Assembly: GCA_030613045.1 (NCBI GenBank)
Contig: JAUWMS010000166.1
Span: 1-6,242, forward strand
Length of the DNA: 6,242 nucleotides
Origin: Candidatus Latescibacterota bacterium
Lineage (GTDB): Bacteria; Latescibacterota; 4484-107
Direction of reading: 5' to 3'
In this document: piece by piece, positions 1 to 4,559 of the stretch
Layout of the letters: every line of letters begins with the position of its first letter
How positions within the stretch are numbered: position 1 is the first letter of the stretch
Translations under genes and position numbers: made by a program
Notes under the pieces: generated by a model
What the model was told of the DNA's origin: nothing
The model's database searches: none
What the model saw: the letters and a program-made list of their open reading frames with translations, nothing else

Positions 1-1637
1 TGCGTGTGTTCGAGAAAGGTTACGAAATTGCTGATGCCCACGTTGGAGACGCCGCAACGGAGCCGGTCGTCATAATGCGTCATCGAAGCGAGCGCCATAT
101 ATCCGCCGTACGAGCCGCCCTTGACCGCAATCCGGGATGCATCCAACTCCGGCCGGTTTTCGATCCAGTCCAAAAGCTTGCCGATGTCTTTGACCGAATT
201 TTCACGAAGAACCCCATTGTCGAGCTTGAGGCAGCGCTTCCCATAGCCGGAGGAACCGCGCACATTCGGAGCGAGCACCGCGATGCCCAGTTCGTTCAGA
301 TAATACTGCACCGTGTAGGAAAAATACGGCACGTATTGCGATTCAGGCCCACCGTGGATGCTGACGAGCACGGGATAGGGCGCCTTCCCCTTTGTGGGTT
401 TGTAGTAGAACGCGGGGATCCTGCGCGGCTTGCCGTCCACTTCATCGAAGGTCGCGTAATGGATCAACTCCGGCACGACAAAGCCCTCGGTATCCAGCCC
501 GCCGACCTCGCTGAAGGTCCAGCGCACGAGTGCATCGTCGTCGAGATGGAGGACGTAGATGTCCCCCGGAGTTTGCGGGGTGTTGATCACCAGCGCCAAC
601 CGGTCTCCGTCGGGATGGAAATGCAATCCGTAGATCTGTCCCACGGGAATCCCGGGAACCTGGTTATAGGTCTTCGTTTCCGTATCGAGAAGATAGAGCT
701 TGCTGATGGCGCCCTCGTTCGTCGTGAACGCCAGCCGGTCTCCCTGAGGCGACAGTTCGATCGCTTCCACGTCCCATGGGATGGCACCCGTCAGGTCGGT
801 GCAGGTTTTCTCCGCGAGATCGTGATATCTCAACCGAAGAAACTCGCTCCTCTCGTCCGAAGTAAGGAAGACGCCCTTTCCGTCCTTTGCCCAAACCGCG
901 GCTCCGTATTGCGTTTTCTCCTTCGTGGGATTGATTTGCGAAAGCTCGCCGGAGGCGACGTCGAGGGTGTAGCAGTACGACTCGTTTATGGAGACGTATT
1001 TCATCACGAGCAAACGCGCGTCGTCCGGAGACCAATCCTCCGCAAACCAGGTACCGCCCTCCTGAAGGATCGGCTGCGCTTCGTTCGGATGATCGAGATC
1101 GCTCAGGAACAGATCCCAGTCGCGGCCGTTTCGCTTGGTGCTGTAATACACGAACCGATCTCCCCGGTTGGACCAGCACACCCCGCCATTTCGGGAGGAG
1201 CCATCCGTCAGCATTGAATAGGCCCCGTCGTCGAGATCGAAATAGAAAATCTGGTAGAACTCGCCGCCGCCCATGTCCTTCATAAAAAGAAATCCGTGGG
1301 TGGAGAGATCCGGACACATGACGGCTCCGCGGATCGGCTCGGGAAAAAACGTGATCTGCCTCCGGGCGCCGCCCGGTTTTTCCACGAGATGAAGCTGGCT
1401 GGTCTCGCCGAATCGCGTGGAGATCAGCATCCCTTTTCCGGTGGGATCCCAATCGTGGAGATAGGCCGAACGAGTGCTCTGATATTGCATCATGCGGTCC
1501 ACGATCCGCTCGGGGATCTCGGGGATGCCTTCGATGACGAGATTCCCTTGTTCGCTCCGCTCCACCTGAGACCAAACCGGATGAATCGAGAGGAGGGTCA
1601 AAAAGAGCGCTACGGCTATGGCGTTCGTTTTTTTCAT
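1..1637 (-). CDS. Secreted S9-family (prolyl oligopeptidase-like) serine peptidase, 3' end outside window
   Basis: The minus strand is open without a stop from an ATG at 1637 to the left edge, giving 545 codons; the C-terminus is missing. Residues 1-23 form a Sec-type signal peptide (MKK start, hydrophobic core, cleavage probably after VWS), so the enzyme is exported. Residues about 55-375 resemble the beta-propeller of S9 peptidases, with repeated blade motifs of the type WSPDD, LSPQGDRLAF and FHPDGDRLAL. The alpha/beta-hydrolase domain follows: HGG at 428-430 (oxyanion region), NVRGSSGYG at 458-466 and the nucleophile elbow GGSYGGYM at 507-514, with Ser509 as the catalytic serine. The Asp and His of the triad lie beyond the window. 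Family members cleave short peptides, often after proline, or release acylated N-terminal residues; specificity cannot be told here. AAAGGA lies about seven bases before the ATG. The gene follows the isochorismatase-like gene on the same strand, across a repeat-filled gap. Confidence 0.93.
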   Translation of the reverse strand, partial: MKKTNAIAVALFLTLLSIHPVWSQVERSEQGNLVIEGIPEIPERIVDRMMQYQSTRSAYLHDWDPTGKGMLISTRFGETSQLHLVEKPGGARRQITFFPEPIRGAVMCPDLSTHGFLFMKDMGGGEFYQIFYFDLDDGAYSMLTDGSSRNGGVCWSNRGDRFVYYSTKRNGRDWDLFLSDLDHPNEAQPILQEGGTWFAEDWSPDDARLLVMKYVSINESYCYTLDVASGELSQINPTKEKTQYGAAVWAKDGKGVFLTSDERSEFLRLRYHDLAEKTCTDLTGAIPWDVEAIELSPQGDRLAFTTNEGAISKLYLLDTETKTYNQVPGIPVGQIYGLHFHPDGDRLALVINTPQTPGDIYVLHLDDDALVRWTFSEVGGLDTEGFVVPELIHYATFDEVDGKPRRIPAFYYKPTKGKAPYPVLVSIHGGPESQYVPYFSYTVQYYLNELGIAVLAPNVRGSSGYGKRCLKLDNGVLRENSVKDIGKLLDWIENRPELDASRIAVKGGSYGGYMALASMTHYDDRLRCGVSNVGISNFVTFLEHT

Positions 1638-1654
1638 AGCGTGTTCCTTTGTAA

Positions 1655-1745
1655 GGTCAGGGGTCAGGGGTCAGGGATCAGGGGTCAGGGGTTGCTATTC
1701 CGACTCCTGAATTCTGAATCCTGACTCCTGAATTCTGAATTCTGA
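1655..1745. repeat. Inverted array of 7-bp units in intergenic spacer
   Basis: The left half (1655-1689) is five direct copies of GGTCAGG, one of them GATCAGG. After a short spacer the right half (1704-1745) is six copies of a 7-mer of the form NTYCTGA, which is the inverse complement of a TCAGRAN unit. Left and right halves thus share a TCAGR core in opposite orientation and could fold into a long imperfect hairpin. It fills the spacer between the hydrolase gene and the S9 peptidase gene. There is no clean U-tract, so I do not call it a terminator, though a fold could affect transcript stability or readthrough. Confidence 0.85.
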
Positions 1746-1752
1746 AAAACCC

Positions 1753-2292
1753 TTATTTCACGATGTTGAGAATTTCCTTGAACTGTGCTCCTTTGGCCAC
1801 CCTCAGGATTTCAAAGAGCGCCATCTCCGTGCTCGTGAGCGCAGCCCCCGCTTCCTTGATCCTGCTCAGACCGATCTGTTTATTCTCCTCGGTTCTCGAA
1901 GAAACCGCATCCGCGACGATCTGAACTTCATACCCCGAACTCAGCAAATCCACCGCCGTCTGATACACACAGACGTGCGTTTCAATCCCCGCAATCAGAA
2001 TTTGCTTCCGGCTCAAAAACCGGAGCGCCTGCCTAAACTGGTCGCAGCCGCAGCAACTGAAACTGAGCTTCGGGATGGGCTCTACGTCGGAGAGAAGATC
2101 GGCGATTTCGGGGATCGTCGGGCCAAGGCCTTCGGGATTCTGCTCCACCCAAAGGATTGGGACGCTTAGAACCTGCGCTCCCTGAATGAGCTTTCCAAGC
2201 TGCTCAAAGAGATCTTCTTTCCGGTGCATCCGATGGGCCAATTTGCCCTGCACATCCACGATAATCAATACTGTGTCTTCCAATTTGAGCAT
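1753..2292 (-). CDS. Isochorismatase-family cysteine hydrolase (ISOC2-like)
   Basis: The 179-residue product has the usual length for a single-domain isochorismatase-like hydrolase. The family's Asp-Lys-Cys triad is visible: Asp13 in LIIVDVQGKL, Lys75 in EPIPKLSFSC, and nucleophile Cys108 in GIETHVCVYQT. The segment EQNPEGLGPTIPEI at 50-63, followed by KLSFSCCG, the SSRTEENK region near 131-138, and a C-terminal QFKEI resemble the ISOC2/YcaC-type branch more than pyrazinamidase/nicotinamidase or true EntB-type isochorismatase. There is no signal peptide, so it is cytoplasmic. The substrate of this branch is not established and I do not assign one. An AGAGGA motif lies about ten bases upstream of the ATG. 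The gene sits between two repeat-bearing spacers and points toward the S9 peptidase gene; nothing shows a functional link between them. Confidence 0.9.
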   Translation of the reverse strand: MLKLEDTVLIIVDVQGKLAHRMHRKEDLFEQLGKLIQGAQVLSVPILWVEQNPEGLGPTIPEIADLLSDVEPIPKLSFSCCGCDQFRQALRFLSRKQILIAGIETHVCVYQTAVDLLSSGYEVQIVADAVSSRTEENKQIGLSRIKEAGAALTSTEMALFEILRVAKGAQFKEILNIVK

Positions 2293-2352
2293 ATCCTGTG
2301 CATCCTCTCTGTTCTTTTGATTGATTCGTAAAAAGGTTCAAAACCCGATTTA

Positions 2353-2433
2353 ACCGCAGAGCGCGCAGAGAACGCAGAGAACCCCCAAGCCAAGAATTTG
2401 ACGTGCCTTGGTCTTTTTCGTGTATTTCGTGGT
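2353..2433. repeat. Dispersed 9-bp-period repeats between hydrolase and BlaI-like genes
   Basis: Positions 2355-2381 are three 9-bp units, CGCAGAGCG, CGCAGAGAA and CGCAGAGAA. Positions 2416-2433 are two 9-bp units of another sequence, TTTCGTGTA and TTTCGTGGT. Between them a CCAAG (2390-2394) and a CTTGG (2407-2411) could pair. The first unit type recurs near 4451, so it belongs to a dispersed family in this genome. The ORF that crosses it shows no protein-like features. The remainder of the 2293-2522 gap shows no convincing gene or terminator. Confidence 0.75.
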
Positions 2434-2522
2434 GGGAATATGAAAATGACTTTGTCTGGAAACTTATCAGCCCTCCGCATTCAGGGATAACCCCCGTTCG
2501 ATCCGACCTGTCCGATCGGTTT

Positions 2523-2858
2523 TTATGGCTCCAGGACCTCCATAAGCTTCTCCAAAACCTCCGAACGTCCTTGATTCCCCTGTCCTCCCTGGAGATAGGT
2601 CTGCCCGAGAAAATGGATCACCTCCTCCCGACGAATCGCCGAAGCATATATCCCCTTCCCCGTCTCCCACAGCATCTTCCAGCGCAGCGTCAGTTCCTCC
2701 ATCGCCCGTGCAATATCCGTGTAAGAGGCCCGATGGATCCTTGCCACCTTCCAGTACACGTCTTTCGGCGAGGCGCGCTCCGATGTCCACACCGCCACCA
2801 CAATATCGAGCTCCAAAGCGCTCAGCTCAAAAATCGCCTCCACGCCTTTTTTCGACAA
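2523..2858 (-). CDS. BlaI/MecI/CopY-like winged-helix transcriptional repressor
   Basis: The 111-residue product is close to the usual length (about 120) of the BlaI family. The match is by motif order: LSALELDIVVAVW at 12-24 fits the family's N-terminal L-x-x-x-E-x-x-I/V-x-x-x-W pattern, ASPKDVYWKV at 29-38 fits the second helix, ASYTDIARAMEEL at 44-56 stands where the recognition helix (usually YTTV with a later RL) is found, and GKGIYASAIRREEV at 67-80 fits the wing and the following segment. The recognition helix is divergent, so the assignment is moderate. Family members are dimeric repressors, often paired with BlaR1/M56-type membrane sensors; no such sensor is in the window. The start is TTG: there is no ATG between the upstream TGA (2925-2927) and this point, and AAGG lies five bases ahead. 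It follows the TonB-like gene by 66 bases on the same strand. Confidence 0.58.
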   Translation of the reverse strand: MSKKGVEAIFELSALELDIVVAVWTSERASPKDVYWKVARIHRASYTDIARAMEELTLRWKMLWETGKGIYASAIRREEVIHFLGQTYLQGGQGNQGRSEVLEKLMEVLEP

Positions 2859-2924
2859 GAGGGCCTTCCCGGCAAGAGACGCGTGCCGTCCCGCGCGCTT
2901 TATTCCTTCCCAGTCCGTCGGGAA

Positions 2925-3461
2925 TCAGAAGGCCACGCCGCCGCCAATCCGAGAACCTTCGCCGTCGGAGAGCGCCCCTCCAAAGCTCGGACCCGGTCGG
3001 TCTCCCTTTCCCTGCTGCCAGGCCAGAATCCCCCTCTTGATCTCCTCGAAATTCCGTTTGATCCGAAGCCGTCTCTGTTCGGACGAATCCACTACGGCAT
3101 CAGGCCGCGCGATCCCCTCGCGAATCGCAGCCATCCTCAGACTGTCCAGCACGGAAGGCGAAACCGTTTCTCTGAGCCGCAGCAGCGTTTCCACAGGAGG
3201 GGGCTTTTCTCCTACCGTCCCCGAAAGCTCCGCACGATCCATTTTATGGGATACGTGCTGGCTGTCCGATGCAACGGCTGTCGGCTCGGGAAGCATTTTT
3301 ACGACCCTTGGCACAGGCGAAAGCGCCACCGCAAACTCCCGCCGAATGCGCACCGTTTTCGTCACCCCGCACTCCCTGCCCGCTCTCCCGGAAAAACATA
3401 TAAACAGCAGCATGTGGATCGCCACCGATGCGGCAAGCGGATCCACCAGTTCTTTTCTCAT
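2925..3461 (-). CDS. Small membrane-anchored protein with TonB-like N-terminus, no TonB C-terminal domain
   Basis: From the preferred start the product has 178 residues. A short charged N-terminus (MRKELVDP) is followed by one membrane segment at about 9-24. Inside it is Ser12-Val-Ala-Ile-His16, the Ser-x3-His arrangement that in TonB contacts the ExbB/ExbD motor. The periplasmic part has modest Pro-containing stretches (SPVPRVVKMLPEP near 48-60, GEKPPPVE near 84-91), a charged probably helical region near 92-148, and a Gly-rich tail. I see no TonB C-terminal fold, so binding to outer-membrane receptors is not supported. It may be a shortened TonB-like protein, a different energised or regulatory membrane protein, or simply a single-pass protein with a chance motif. 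It is the first gene after the minus-strand promoter and precedes the BlaI-like gene. A start at 3482 would add seven residues but has no ribosome binding site. Confidence 0.62.
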   Translation of the reverse strand: MRKELVDPLAASVAIHMLLFICFSGRAGRECGVTKTVRIRREFAVALSPVPRVVKMLPEPTAVASDSQHVSHKMDRAELSGTVGEKPPPVETLLRLRETVSPSVLDSLRMAAIREGIARPDAVVDSSEQRRLRIKRNFEEIKRGILAWQQGKGDRPGPSFGGALSDGEGSRIGGGVAF

Positions 3462-3470
3462 TTTTTCGAC

Positions 3471-3477
3471 TTCCTCT
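3471..3477 (-). promoter_or_regulatory. Ribosome binding site that decides the TonB-like gene start
   Basis: On the minus strand AGAGGAA ends nine bases before the ATG at 3461. The in-frame ATG at 3482 has no purine-rich match upstream, and this binding site would lie inside the coding region if 3482 were used. I therefore prefer 3461, which also places the membrane segment close to the N-terminus, as in TonB. Confidence 0.6.
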
Positions 3478-3556
3478 GCCATCGGGACAAAGGATTCACA
3501 CGAGAGAGCGACACGGCGTAAACCGAAAAAAGGCCTGCATGCCCGCTCAAAAACAA

Positions 3557-3585
3557 AATATAGCGCAAGAGACGCCCGATGTCAA
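3557..3585 (-). promoter_or_regulatory. Sigma-70-type promoter for the minus-strand TonB-like/BlaI-like pair
   Basis: Read on the minus strand, TTGACA (3585-3580) is followed after exactly 17 bases by TATATT (3562-3557). The -35 is a perfect consensus match and the -10 differs at one base from TATAAT. Transcription would begin near 3550, leaving about 90 bases of untranslated leader before the start at 3461. A BlaI-type repressor often controls its own promoter, but I see no clear dyad operator here. Confidence 0.75.
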
Positions 3586-3654
3586 GACTTTTCCCAAAAA
3601 AATGCCCCGGGCAAAACGCTCAGCGCGTATCCCCCCCCAAGTCCAAAAAATCAC

Positions 3655-3685
3655 TTGCCCGATCCCTCGAAAGGAGGTATCTTTA
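3655..3685 (+). promoter_or_regulatory. Possible Bacteroidota-style promoter ahead of the DUF2007 gene
   Basis: TTG at 3655-3657 is followed after 20 bases by TATCTTTA (3678-3685). Spacing and -7 core match the promoter at 4166-4196 except for the last base (A instead of G). Transcription would begin near 3692 and give the DUF2007 gene a leader of about 130 bases. This reading conflicts with the small ORF that starts at 3685, which could not be translated from such a transcript. Confidence 0.35.
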
Positions 3686-3774
3686 TGCCTGCGGATCGCC
3701 AATCGCTCATTCACCAGCGAGAGCGCATTCCTAACACCTCGCTTTCGCCAGCCATATCCGAAAGTCACGTGTGA
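3685..3774 (+). CDS. Candidate 29-residue small ORF with perfect Shine-Dalgarno
   Basis: AAAGGAGG at 3670-3677 is a full match to the anti-Shine-Dalgarno and sits seven bases before an ATG that opens 29 codons (starting MPADRQSLIHQRERIP). I recognise no family. The peptide is hydrophilic, lacks a membrane segment or signal peptide, and has no run of one amino acid that would suggest an attenuator. A 6-bp inverted repeat (AGCGAG at 3716-3721, CTCGCT at 3738-3743) lies inside it. It could be a small protein, a leader ORF for the DUF2007 gene 45 bases downstream, or a chance frame; the overlapping possible promoter argues for the last. Confidence 0.3.
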   Translation: MPADRQSLIHQRERIPNTSLSPAISESHV

Positions 3775-3819
3775 TTCTCTCCCTATTGCGCAAGCAAGCC
3801 TGCCGGGAAAGGAAAATCT

Positions 3820-4062
3820 ATGGAAAACCAGGAACTCGTTCTCGTTTACACGGCCAACTCCTATTCCGACTATCTCTTGGCCGTCTCCCTCCTGGAGGAA
3901 GAAAACATCCCATTTCTCGTAAAAAACGAGGGTGTTCAGAGCCTGTTCGGTCTGGGCGTTGTGGGCACTGGTTTCAATCCGGTCACGGGGCCAATTGAAC
4001 TCCACGTCCAAGGCGAGGACGCAGAACGGGCCGTGGAAATCCTCTCATCTCATGAGGATTAG
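3820..4062 (+). CDS. DUF2007 domain protein (putative signal-transducing protein family)
   Basis: The 80-residue product is almost entirely one DUF2007 domain. The start, ELVLVYTANSYSDYLLAVSLL (residues 5 onward), has the family's strand followed by a helix. The hallmark segment NEGVQSLFGLG at 36-46 with GTGFNPVTGPIEL at 49-61 is clear, and the end, GEDAERAVEIL at 65-75, matches the closing helix. It is a small cytoplasmic ferredoxin-like fold protein; Pfam names the family a putative signal-transducing protein, but no biochemical role is established to my knowledge. AAAGGA at 3808-3813 lies six bases before the ATG. The stop codon overlaps a 7-bp inverted repeat (AATCCTC at 4038-4044, GAGGATT at 4054-4060) with no U-tract, so it is not a clear terminator. 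The antisense frame is a shadow of this gene. Confidence 0.88.
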   Translation: MENQELVLVYTANSYSDYLLAVSLLEEENIPFLVKNEGVQSLFGLGVVGTGFNPVTGPIELHVQGEDAERAVEILSSHED

Positions 4063-4165
4063 AAATCTCGGGTGCGTACCCGCATGTTTCGCTGAAGACC
4101 TTCTGCTAAGGAACGCTGGGAAAACACAGGCCCGCTCTTTATTTCGACCCCCCTGAAAAAAAAGC

Positions 4166-4196
4166 TTGCATTTTGACGAAAGTCTGATTATCTTTG
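4166..4196 (+). promoter_or_regulatory. Bacteroidota-style promoter of the trp operon
   Basis: TTG at 4166-4168 is followed after 20 bases by TATCTTTG (4189-4196), an exact match to the TAnnTTTG -7 element known from Bacteroidota, with the expected spacing from the -33 TTG. As a sigma-70 promoter the same bases read TTGCAT, 17 bases, TATCTT, which is weaker. Transcription would start near 4203, about 80 bases before the leader peptide. I see no clear TrpR-like operator; control appears to lie in the leader RNA. Confidence 0.65.
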
Positions 4197-4281
4197 TAAA
4201 GCTTCAGTCATGGACAGAGCGAACCCCTTTCCCGTGAATCCGGGATCGGTACACGCAGCATAAAAAAATGGAGATCGGACG

Positions 4282-4380
4282 ATGACGGCACTTCTCTTTA
4301 GCTCGCTTGTTGGATATTGGTGGTACTGGCGCAAGCACATAAGGGGAGACGTATGTCTATCGGCCGGACTCAGGCAGTGA
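4282..4380 (+). CDS. trpL: trp operon leader peptide with Trp-Trp-Tyr-Trp
   Basis: A 32-codon ORF has Trp codons at positions 13, 14 and 16 (4318-4323 and 4327-4329), separated by one Tyr codon. Three Trp in 32 residues, immediately before a terminator hairpin and trpE, is the signature of a ribosome-mediated attenuator. GGAG at 4270-4273 lies eight bases before the ATG. The peptide would have no function after synthesis; its translation senses charged tRNA-Trp. The peptide sequence itself is not one I recognise, which is normal because such leaders are poorly conserved. Unlike the E. coli leader, its frame runs on through the antiterminator strand, and its stop codon (4378-4380) lies after that strand. 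Confidence 0.85.
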   Translation: MTALLFSSLVGYWWYWRKHIRGDVCLSAGLRQ

Positions 4381-4421
4381 TCTAATATAGATAGGGAAGC
4401 GCCGGAAGCCACGGACATACG
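4350..4421 (+). promoter_or_regulatory. Antiterminator pairing of the trp attenuator
   Basis: CGTATGTC at 4350-4357 is a perfect complement of GACATACG at 4414-4421, with one more G-U pair (4358 with 4413). The helix can continue with GGC 4362-4364 on GCC 4408-4410 and CGG 4365-4367 on CCG 4402-4404. This uses most of the 5' arm of the terminator, so the two structures exclude each other. A ribosome stalled at the Trp codons would cover to about 4340 and leave 4350-4367 free to form this helix. A ribosome that moves on would mask it. A strong 1:2 hairpin is not obvious; only ACATA 4337-4341 with TATGT 4352-4356 is seen. Confidence 0.7.
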
Positions 4422-4445
4422 CACTGTTCGTGGCTTTTTCTTTTT
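4406..4445 (+). terminator. Intrinsic terminator of the trp attenuator
   Basis: AAGCCACGGAC at 4406-4416 pairs with GTTCGTGGCTT at 4426-4436 in an 11-bp stem with one G-U pair and a 9-base loop. It is followed by a U-tract (TTTTTCTTTTT, 4435-4445). It lies 25 bases after the leader-peptide stop and 115 bases before trpE, the expected place for an attenuator. Confidence 0.88.
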
Positions 4446-4450
4446 GTCTC

Positions 4451-4517
4451 ACCGCAGAGAGCGCGGAGAGACTCTTGATTTTTTGTCTTTCTCAGCGATC
4501 TCAGCGGCCTCCGCGGT
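4451..4517. repeat. Inverted 9-bp-period repeat between attenuator and trpE
   Basis: The left arm (4451-4470) begins ACCGCAGAGAGCGCGGAG and the right arm (4491-4517) is three 9-bp units, CTCAGCGAT, CTCAGCGGC and CTCCGCGGT. The tips ACCGC and GCGGT are inverted, and the arms are imperfect complements around a T-rich centre. The left arm matches the CGCAGAG-type units at 2355-2381. It lies in the trpE 5' leader after the terminator, so it is carried on every readthrough transcript. Confidence 0.7.
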
Positions 4518-4559
4518 AAATCGAATTTTGGAATTTGGCATCCACAAAGAGGAACGACG

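Noticed and set aside
6..1217. 403-codon open frame on the plus strand
   Set aside because: It is antisense to the S9 peptidase, whose frame on the other strand holds a signal peptide, HGG and GGSYGG motifs; the plus translation is rich in Arg and His with no domain.
664..1575. 303-codon minus-strand frame
   Set aside because: It is an alternate frame inside the S9 peptidase and gives a low-complexity Arg/Ser/Gly-rich product.
1655..1745. CRISPR array
   Set aside because: The units are 7 bp, directly adjacent and without spacers, and no cas gene is present.
2265..2480. 71-codon minus-strand frame
   Set aside because: Most of it is translation of the 9-bp repeats at 2353-2433, and it shows no family resemblance.
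2403..3521. 372-codon plus-strand frame
   Set aside because: It is antisense to the TonB-like and BlaI-like genes, its product is full of His, Arg and Pro, and it begins in a repeat. The minus strand has recognisable motifs, binding sites and a consensus promoter.
3547..4011. 154-codon minus-strand frame
   Set aside because: It is antisense to the DUF2007 gene and runs across the minus-strand promoter.
4069..4082. Hairpin CGGGT/ACCCG after the DUF2007 gene as a terminator
   Set aside because: The stem is only five base pairs and no U-tract follows.
4268..4285. Five-codon ORF (ATG at 4268) overlapping the trp leader peptide start
   Set aside because: Its start lies in the leader peptide's own ribosome binding region and it has no Shine-Dalgarno. 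The frame at 4282 has proper spacing and the Trp codons.
4188..4424. 78-codon minus-strand frame
   Set aside because: It is antisense to the trp leader and has no ribosome binding site or domain.
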